Shown here: positions 1 through 6,786 of the stretch, one piece after another
Numbering within the stretch: position 1 is the stretch's first letter
How the letters are laid out: every line of letters starts with the position of its first letter
NCBI GenBank assembly: GCA_027490985.1
Contig: JAIXXC010000213.1
Coordinates: 1-34,341 of the forward strand
Length of the DNA stretch: 34,341 nt
Origin: Verrucomicrobiales bacterium
GTDB lineage: Bacteria; Verrucomicrobiota; Verrucomicrobiia; Limisphaerales; UBA9464
Direction: 5' to 3'
Translations under genes and position numbers: made by a program
Notes under the pieces: generated by a model
What the model was told of the DNA's origin: nothing
What the model saw: the letters and a program-made list of their open reading frames with translations, nothing else
Databases searched by the model: none

Positions 1-690
1 GAGTTTGTAACCGACGCCGTGGACCGTCAGAAGGTGGCGCGGTGCGTCGCCGGGATCACCGAGTTTACGCCGGAGTTGGACGATGACCTGATCGAGGGTG
101 CGCGTGGTGCCATGATACCGCTGACCCCAGACGTCGTTCAGCAGTCGGTCGCGGCTGAGGACTTCGCCCGGATGCCGGTGGAAGAGCTGCAGGAGGTGAA
201 GTTCGCGGGGGGTCAGGTCGAACACCTCGTCGTTGCGTCGAAGTCGGAAGGTTCGCGGACTGACTTCGCAGGCACCGATGCGGAAGGGGGCGTCGGTGGG
301 CGGGCTGGGCGTCGGAGCGGTATTGGTAGCACGACGCAGCAGCGCCTGGATGCGGGCGAGGAGTTCCCGGACCCCGAATGGCTTGGTCACGTAGTCGTCG
401 GCACCCGAGTCGAGCCCGATGACCTTGTCCATTTCCTGTCCCTTGGCGGTGAGCATCAGGATGGGGGTGCGGATGCCGGCCTGGCGGAGGATCCGGCAGA
501 CCTCGAACCCGTTCATCTTGGGGAGCATGACGTCCAAGAGGATGAGGCCAGGGGCCTCGCGCTGGACCGTCTCGAGGGCGCGATCGCCGCGCAGGCAGAC
601 CGAGGTTTCGAAACCCTCCGACCCGAGCAGTTCCTGCAGACCCAGGCGAATGCTGGGGTCGTCTTCGATGATGAGAACGCGAGGTTTCAT
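1..690 (-). CDS. OmpR/PhoB-family response regulator (C-terminus truncated by window edge)
   Basis: Reverse strand from ATG at 690 reads MKPRVLIIEDDPSIRLGLQELLGSEGFETSVCLRGDRALETVQREAPGLILLDVMLPKMNGFEVCRILRQAG..LTAKGQEMDKVIGLDSGADDYVTKPFGVRELLARIQALLRRA (receiver domain: DD, phospho-Asp, T, K) and ends TVHGVGYKL at the edge (winged-helix end). Absent from the ORF track because no stop lies inside the window. Confidence 0.95.
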   Translation of the reverse strand, partial: MKPRVLIIEDDPSIRLGLQELLGSEGFETSVCLRGDRALETVQREAPGLILLDVMLPKMNGFEVCRILRQAGIRTPILMLTAKGQEMDKVIGLDSGADDYVTKPFGVRELLARIQALLRRATNTAPTPSPPTDAPFRIGACEVSPRTFRLRRNDEVFDLTPRELHLLQLFHRHPGEVLSRDRLLNDVWGQRYHGTTRTLDQVIVQLRRKLGDPGDAPRHLLTVHGVGYKL

Positions 691-755
691 GGGGATTTCT
701 GGGCTACGTGGGGCTAGGTCTGGCCGAGTCAGGAATTGTGTGCCACCCTGCTCAT

Positions 756-956
756 GTGCCTCGGAAGCTCCGCCAATTGGTTTCTGATCTCGAGCGTGCA
801 GGATTCGTTCAGGTGTCTGGTGGCAAGGGCTCGCATCGGAAGTTTCGGCACCCGAAGCTCACAGGATCATTGATCCTGAGTGGCGGAGACGGTGACGATG
901 CCCGGCACTATCAGGAACGCATGGTCCGCAACGCCCTTCGGGCGACCCAGGAATGA
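756..956 (+). CDS. HicA-like (YcfA family) mRNA interferase toxin, GTG start
   Basis: VPRKLRQLVSDLERAGFVQVSGGKGSHRKFRHPKLTGSLILSGGDGDDARHYQERMVRNAL: the G-x-GSHRKFRHP core is typical of HicA. The ORF-track start at 708 adds an unlikely N-terminal extension. Confidence 0.85.
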   Translation: MPRKLRQLVSDLERAGFVQVSGGKGSHRKFRHPKLTGSLILSGGDGDDARHYQERMVRNALRATQE

Positions 957-1189
957 AACCTCAAGACCAATACCTCAAATACGTGCGCTGGGAGGAATCC
1001 GATCGTTTGTACGTGGGTTACTGTCCCGATCTATTCCCATGGGGCGGCGTTTGCCACGGCATCACCGAAGAGGAGACCTACCGGGATCTTTGCACCCTCG
1101 TGCAAGCGGAAGTGGAGGAACGACACCGAAGCGGCCAAGAACTCCCTCCGGTCAGCACCCGACCGATGAGAGACGCCTGTCTGGTCTAG
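953..1189 (+). CDS. HicB-like antitoxin (short form)
   Basis: Overlaps the HicA stop by ATGA; YLKYVRWEESDRLYVGYCPDLFPWGGVCHGITEEETYRDLCTLVQAEVEE matches the HicB partial RNase-H-like fold pattern. Confidence 0.8.
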   Translation: MKPQDQYLKYVRWEESDRLYVGYCPDLFPWGGVCHGITEEETYRDLCTLVQAEVEERHRSGQELPPVSTRPMRDACLV

Positions 1190-1406
1190 TCGGGTTGGAA
1201 TCCCGGCCGGCTTTGTTTGTTGGGAATTGGCTCTTGAACGCGCCGCGCTCAGGAAACGCTCCCCGCAGGCCAACCCTGAGCCGTCGCCAGAGATCCGGGC
1301 GCGGATAAGGGAATTCGATGAAGGCGTCAAAAATCGGGAAACACTTCTTGGCCCGTTTCTTACGGTTCTGGGGATGGTCCGGACACCGACTTGTTGAAGC
1401 TTCAGT

Positions 1407-1757
1407 CTACGGTTTGGCCAGCCGGTAGTATCGATTCCCGTCGGGCAACGCCCCGCGGAAGGAGATGCGGCGATTGTCTCCTGTCAGGTAGGGACCGGGG
1501 ATCTCGGTCCACGCCGAACCGTCCGCGAGCCCGGTCGCCGCCTCCAAGCGCCAGCCGGGCGATGGTGCAGGCCAACTCACGACCAGTTCGTCCGCGACCT
1601 TGTTGATGCTGAGTTCCGGCAACGTCAGGTCCTCGACCCGCGCAATCCATCCCTCCGGCCGGCCGTCATGCATCCCGTTGCCAACCAGAATGCGGGCATC
1701 CGCGGAAATTGCGACCGCCTCCTGGAGTCCCCAGCCGGTCCGTTTGATGCCCTGCGA
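1407..1757 (-). pseudogene. C-terminal fragment of a secreted repeat protein (HAF-like repeat followed by a Verrucomicrobia-type C-terminal beta domain)
   Basis: Open frame without a convincing start, bounded upstream by TGA (1758-1760): ..GIKRTGWGLQEAVAISADARILVGNGMHDGRPEGWIARVEDLTLPELSINKVADELVVSWPAPSPGWRLEAATGL...GNRYYRLAKP*. The VVSWPAP...L..A..L...GNRYYRL pattern is typical of secreted PVC protein C-termini. Confidence 0.6.
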
Positions 1758-1903
1758 TCAGCGAACTCACCGACAATGGCACTGGTCGGGGACTGCCGCT
1801 GGGGCGTCACCGCCCATAGCGGGGCGGCGGGCCAGCAACCCCGGTTTGACTCCAGATAGGGGCAGGCCAAATTGCCATGACACATCAACCCGCAGCTCCC
1901 CGC

Positions 1904-3442
1904 ATGAAGATCCCCTCGCTCTCCTTCGCGGTCCTTTTTGCTCTGCAGGGAACTCTCACCGCGGCCGATTGGCCGCATTATCGAGGACCCGAGGGCGACG
2001 GATCCTCACCCGAGCCGATCCGGACCGATTGGGCCGTCCGCTCCCCTCGGGTTGTCTGGAAACGCGCCATAGATCCGGCTTGGAGTTCCGTCACGGTGTC
2101 CGGCGGCAAGGTCTTCACGCAGGTCAACCGGCGCGTCGGAGGCCAACGACGGGAGCTCTGCGTGGCGCTCGACTCCGCCTCGGGGGCCGAACTCTGGTCC
2201 GCGGACCTCGACGCGGCGTTCTACCCGGACGGAGGCACGGGAAGCACTGATGGGCCAAGGTCAACACCCACCGTCGAGGGCGACCGGGTCTACGTGCTGA
2301 CGTCGTACCTCAAGCTGTACTGCCTGAGAGCCGACACCGGTGCCGTCGTCTGGAGCCGCGACTTCCTGGCCGAGTTCCCCGGAACGTCGGTGATTCTCTG
2401 GCAAAATGCCGCCTCGCCGCTCGTGGTGGGGGACCGGGTGTTCCTGAACTGCAATGTCGCCAACCAGTGCCTGATGGCAGTCCAAGCCAGCGACGGCAAG
2501 ACCCTGTGGAGCGGCCAGAACGACGTCATGACCCACTCCTCGCCGGTGCGGGCAACCTTGGGCGGGATTCCACAGGTGGTGTTCGTGACTTCCCGGGGGA
2601 CGCTCGGGCTATCGCCCGAAACCGGCGACGTTCTGTGGCGCCATTCCTTCGCCCCGTCCTCCACGTCGATCGCCGCCAGCCCGGTGGTGGCCAACGACAT
2701 TGTCTACGCCTCCTGCGCCTACGCCCTCGGGGCCTGGACGGCGAAGGTCACCCGCAGCGGATCGACCTTCACGGTCTCCCAGACCGACTTCAAACGGAGC
2801 AGCGCCCACCAGAACCACTGGGCCTCCCCGGTCCACCACGAGGGTCACCTCTACAGCATCGTCGAGCGCTCGATGCGCAGCCTCGCCTGCTTCAGTCTCG
2901 CCGGCCGGACCAACACTTGGATCACCTCGACCGTCGGCTCGGGCAACCCCGGCTACGGATCGCTCATCAAGGTGGGGGGCAAGCTGGTGGTGCTCACCGA
3001 GCGGGGCGAACTGGTGGTGGTCGAACCCAATCCGACTGCCTACTCCGAGATTGCCCGCTTCCAGACCCTTTCTGGCACTTGCTGGAACCACCCGGCCTTC
3101 TCCAACGGGAAGCTATATGCCCGCAGCAACATCGAGATCGTCGCGCTCGATCTCGGTGCGACCGCGCCGCCGTTACCACCGCTGAGGTTGGCGACGGAGC
3201 TGCGACCGGGTACCGGTCGAATCGCCCTTCGGGTCACTGGGCCCGGCGGCCTGGCGCTCTCCTCCAGCGAGGCCCCCAGAATCCGCCTCGAAACTTCGGC
3301 GATCCCCTCGGGCGGTCCGCCGATCTGGCGTCCGTCGACCCTCGAGTTCCTCGCGGCACCGGCCGGTGGGGCCCTGGAGGCCGAAATGGACGCGCCGGAT
3401 AACTCGATACTGCTCCGCGTGGCCGAGCGACTATCGCAATGA
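1904..3442 (+). CDS. PQQ-binding-like beta-propeller repeat protein, secreted
   Basis: Signal peptide [37 protein letters not shown] followed by WPHYRGP...[48 protein letters not shown] propeller blades. Start set to the ATG at 1904 rather than 1877. Confidence 0.92.
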   Translation: MKIPSLSFAVLFALQGTLTAADWPHYRGPEGDGSSPEPIRTDWAVRSPRVVWKRAIDPAWSSVTVSGGKVFTQVNRRVGGQRRELCVALDSASGAELWSADLDAAFYPDGGTGSTDGPRSTPTVEGDRVYVLTSYLKLYCLRADTGAVVWSRDFLAEFPGTSVILWQNAASPLVVGDRVFLNCNVANQCLMAVQASDGKTLWSGQNDVMTHSSPVRATLGGIPQVVFVTSRGTLGLSPETGDVLWRHSFAPSSTSIAASPVVANDIVYASCAYALGAWTAKVTRSGSTFTVSQTDFKRSSAHQNHWASPVHHEGHLYSIVERSMRSLACFSLAGRTNTWITSTVGSGNPGYGSLIKVGGKLVVLTERGELVVVEPNPTAYSEIARFQTLSGTCWNHPAFSNGKLYARSNIEIVALDLGATAPPLPPLRLATELRPGTGRIALRVTGPGGLALSSSEAPRIRLETSAIPSGGPPIWRPSTLEFLAAPAGGALEAEMDAPDNSILLRVAERLSQ

Positions 3443-4269
3443 ACCTCACCGAACGCCCAATGGTTCCCGGGGTTCTTGACGCATCAGAAGCCTCTCTGGG
3501 CCGTCGGAAACGAGGGTTTTCATCGATTTTCAGGACCCGTGCGGGCTTCACCCTCATCGAACTCCTCGTGGTCATCGCCATCATCGCCATTCTGGCCGGC
3601 ATGATCCTACCGGCGCTCGGGGCGGCCAAAGAGCGGGCGCAGCGGACGGCCTGCCTCAGCAACATGCGGCAGTTCATCCTCGCCGCGCTGCTCTACGCCA
3701 ACGACAACGAGCAGTACCTGCCGCGGGGAGGCACCGACAAGGCCGATGCCAAGGACACCCACACACCGGTCTTCTCGAGCGCCAACCAGACCAACCTACT
3801 GCGCTACACCACCGATCTCAAGGCCTTCGACTGCCCGAACCTGACCCGTTGGATGCAGCGACCGGCCTGGCGCAACCATCCCGACTACGGCATCGCCATC
3901 GGCTATCACTACCTGGGCGGACACCCCAATTCGCCCTGGGGTCTCATCGACGGCGTGACCAATACCTGGGTCTCGCCGCAGAAGGCCACCGAAGACCCTT
4001 CGCTGGTGCTTTTGGCCGACCTCAACGTCGACTCCCCGGCCTACCAGCGGATTCTGGTGCCGCACACCGCCCGCGGGCCCCGCATCGCCGACGACGAGTA
4101 CTTCGACGCGCATCCCGAGGCCTACGACATGCGGCCGGCTGACCTCGGGGCCAAGGGCGGCAACGTGGGCCTGCTCGATGGATCGGTCCGTTGGAAGGAC
4201 ATCCGCCAGATGAACCGCTACCGGGGCTCGCAAATTTGGGGTGCCGACGGTTGTTACGGGTACTGGTGA
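3439..4269 (+). CDS. Type II secretion/type IV pilin-like pseudopilin (prepilin N-terminal methylation motif; H-X9-DG-like C-terminus)
   Basis: [25 protein letters not shown] near the N-terminus; [13 protein letters not shown] near the C-terminus; overlaps the upstream stop by ATGA. Confidence 0.93.
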   Translation: MNLTERPMVPGVLDASEASLGRRKRGFSSIFRTRAGFTLIELLVVIAIIAILAGMILPALGAAKERAQRTACLSNMRQFILAALLYANDNEQYLPRGGTDKADAKDTHTPVFSSANQTNLLRYTTDLKAFDCPNLTRWMQRPAWRNHPDYGIAIGYHYLGGHPNSPWGLIDGVTNTWVSPQKATEDPSLVLLADLNVDSPAYQRILVPHTARGPRIADDEYFDAHPEAYDMRPADLGAKGGNVGLLDGSVRWKDIRQMNRYRGSQIWGADGCYGYW

Positions 4270-4394
4270 CCCCTGCGGATCAGCTGGCGGCCATCCATGC
4301 GCGCGCCCCCGGTGTACGCTGACCGAGGTGCAGCGGCCCGGCGTGCTTGCCGGAGCATCATCCATCGGTGGCGAAAACGCGGTTGAAGCAACAT

Positions 4395-4626
4395 CGGAAA
4401 TCGTTCCCTGACCCTTTTCCTCGGATGGATCGGAGTTGGTATTTTGACGCTCCGCGATCCGAGCCGAGGCTGGTTCTTTTCAGGGGTTTCTGAGAGGGGG
4501 CGGCGATGCCGACTGCAGACTCTCGTTGCATTGGGATTATTTTAGTTTAAAAAGTACCCAATATATTAACGGTGATAAATAATGCTGCTGATGCAAATTC
4601 GGAAATCGTCCCCTGACGCCTTATCC
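4395..4626. repeat. Imperfect ~20-nt direct repeat (two copies, 4395-4420 and 4600-4626) bracketing an intergenic segment
   Basis: Copy 1 CGGAAATCGTTCCCTGACCCTTTTCC; copy 2 CGGAAATCGTCCCCTGACGCCTTATCC. Confidence 0.7.
4420..4463. other. Imperfect hairpin / inverted repeat in intergenic region
   Basis: Left CTCGGAT-ggat-CGGAG (4420-4435), right CTCCG-cg-ATCCGAG (4450-4463), loop TTGGTATTTTGACG. Confidence 0.55.
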
Positions 4627-4630
4627 CCCC

Positions 4631-6322
4631 ATGAAATCCCCATTTGGTTGTCGGTTTAAACTCCAATTCACAGGGCTATTGGTAGGCCTGTTGCTTGGCC
4701 TGTCCCAGTTCCATGTGCTGGCCGAGGGTTCCTCGCCGGATCTGGGCAACGCCTACCAGCCGACCGATGGCGAATTCGATGCCTTGGGTCGGGCCGTGGT
4801 GCGACTGCTGCAAACCCGCGACGCGGCCCGCTTCGCAACCGACATGTCCGTTTCGGCGGCAGATTGGCTATCGTGGATGACCCCGAAGTTGCCGGCGGAC
4901 GATCAGGAGAAAATCAAGATGTTCGCCAAGGGTGCCGACGACCGCCGCGACCGGACACAGGCGGCCGCGAAGGCGTTGCTGGCTCGGGCGGAGTCGCTCC
5001 ACCTGAATTTTTCCAAGGGTGGTTTGTCATTCCGCATCGACGCTCCGAAACATTTTGGTTCGATAAACTATTCCGAATCGTCGCCCGAGTCCGCGGGGCT
5101 GACCGCACCGTATCTTGAGAAATTGGATATCACCTTGAATTCCGCTGCCGGCACGGGAGCGGGCGACTACAAGCTCGTGGTGCGCGGCTTGGAAAAACGC
5201 CCTGGCGGCTGGCGCATCATGAACGGCATCCAATGGACGGCGTTTCCCACCAACGTGGTCGATGAGAAAACGTCGCGCGAGCTGGCTATCTTGGAAAAAG
5301 TCGGTGGCAACCAAGGTTTCACGGGGAGGGAAGATCCTGCGCTGTTGAAATTGGGTGAGGTGCTCGTCCGTTTCCTCCGCGACCGTGACACCGATACCTA
5401 TTCCAGGGACGCGCTCATCAGCAGCGACACCGTCTGGGCCATGTTTCAAAAGAGCGGGCAGAAGGGACCTTCGCGTCAGGAGGTGGAACAGGAGGTCAAA
5501 CGGCGTTCGGTTGAGCAAGTCGGGGCGGCCAAAAAATTGTTCATTCCGATGGACGCGGCGGGCATTGATCTGAAGTTGGCGGAAATCAAGGTCAACGGGG
5601 CGAAGATTGAATCCAGCCAGGCTCAGGGTAACTCGGATACCTTGGAAAACCTGATGGGCGAGCAATTCAAGGTGTCGCTGACCGTGAAAACGGGCGCCAA
5701 GGCGAAGAACGGTTCACCATTGTCCGGCGAGTATGTTTTGGCGGTTTCAAGGGTCACCCGATTCGAAGCGGGATGGATCGTCGAGGACGGACTCCGTTGG
5801 GAAAAGTTTCCGGATGGAGTCGTGGACGCCAGCCTCGCTGCTGAAATGGCGTTTGAGAATCATGTCGCCCAACACGGCCAATTACCGCTGCAAATGGTCG
5901 CTCCAACGATTGAATTCACCACCGTCGTCGGCGAAAAGAAAATGAGACTCTCCGACCTGCGCGGCAAAGTCGTGATTCTGGATTTTTGGGCGACATGGTG
6001 CGGTCCGTGCCAACAACCGATGGCCGAATTGCAATCCTTGAGCCGAGGCCAGACTAATTGGCAAGGCAAGGTGGCCATCGTGCCCTTGAGCATCGATGAA
6101 ACGATGGAGGAGGTGCGCAAGCATGTGGACACGCGCGGCTGGACGAACACGTTCAATGTCTGGGCTGGCGATGGGGGGTGGGCCTCGGCCCCGGCCAAAG
6201 CATTTCGTGTGAAGGGTGTGCCGATGACTTATGTCATCGATCAACAAGGCAAGATCGCTTGGGCCGGTCACCCTGCAGGCGAGGATTTCAAAACAATGGT
6301 CGATGCCATCCTCAAACGCTGA
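4631..6322 (+). CDS. TlpA-like thioredoxin-domain protein with duplicated N-terminal domain, exported
   Basis: Hydrophobic N-terminus; C-terminal GEKKMRLSDLRGKVVILDFWATWCGPCQQPMAELQSL...KGVPMTYVIDQQGKIAWAGHPAGEDF is a classic TlpA/AhpC-TSA fold with WCGPC. Confidence 0.92.
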   Translation: MKSPFGCRFKLQFTGLLVGLLLGLSQFHVLAEGSSPDLGNAYQPTDGEFDALGRAVVRLLQTRDAARFATDMSVSAADWLSWMTPKLPADDQEKIKMFAKGADDRRDRTQAAAKALLARAESLHLNFSKGGLSFRIDAPKHFGSINYSESSPESAGLTAPYLEKLDITLNSAAGTGAGDYKLVVRGLEKRPGGWRIMNGIQWTAFPTNVVDEKTSRELAILEKVGGNQGFTGREDPALLKLGEVLVRFLRDRDTDTYSRDALISSDTVWAMFQKSGQKGPSRQEVEQEVKRRSVEQVGAAKKLFIPMDAAGIDLKLAEIKVNGAKIESSQAQGNSDTLENLMGEQFKVSLTVKTGAKAKNGSPLSGEYVLAVSRVTRFEAGWIVEDGLRWEKFPDGVVDASLAAEMAFENHVAQHGQLPLQMVAPTIEFTTVVGEKKMRLSDLRGKVVILDFWATWCGPCQQPMAELQSLSRGQTNWQGKVAIVPLSIDETMEEVRKHVDTRGWTNTFNVWAGDGGWASAPAKAFRVKGVPMTYVIDQQGKIAWAGHPAGEDFKTMVDAILKR

Positions 6323-6417
6323 CCCCGTATCAACCGGGATTCCAGCGAGCATGAAGTGATGTCGCTGGGTTGACGGCATCTAAGATTCCACGAAAACGGT
6401 GGAGCACTGGTTTTTAC

Positions 6418-6687
6418 ATGGTCAAGACGCAGATCCAGATTCCGGATGGCTTGTACAAGAGGCTTAAACGCCTTGCCGATGAGCAGGAATGGTCGTTCGC
6501 AGAGACCTTGCGTCGCGGAGCCGAGTTGCTTTTGGCCACACGTCCCGTGGCCGGTTTGCAGGATCCGGTGGCATGGCGTCTGGAACCACCCGCCAACACC
6601 CGACTTCGCAAGGATCCCTTCGCCACTGAAGACTGGCGTTTGCACGCCAACCTGGGGGCCGATCCTCGGGATCTCGCAGGTGATTGA
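6418..6687 (+). CDS. Ribbon-helix-helix (CopG-like) antitoxin-like protein
   Basis: MVKTQIQIPDGLYKRLKRLADEQEWSFAETLRRGAELLLA: beta-strand plus two helices typical of RHH antitoxins. Internal ATG at 6418 preferred over the 6370 start. Confidence 0.75.
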   Translation: MVKTQIQIPDGLYKRLKRLADEQEWSFAETLRRGAELLLATRPVAGLQDPVAWRLEPPANTRLRKDPFATEDWRLHANLGADPRDLAGD

Positions 6688-6786
6688 CCCGATTTGCAGG
6701 ACCCTGCGCCGGTCAATGGGAAACATTTCCGGGGCTTCGGCTTTTCGCGGTTGTGGAATCCCTTGAAGCCGTAGGGCTCTCCGAGT

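Noticed and set aside
19-717. 232-aa plus-strand ORF at the left edge
   Set aside because: Antisense to the response regulator, which has full receiver and winged-helix motifs.
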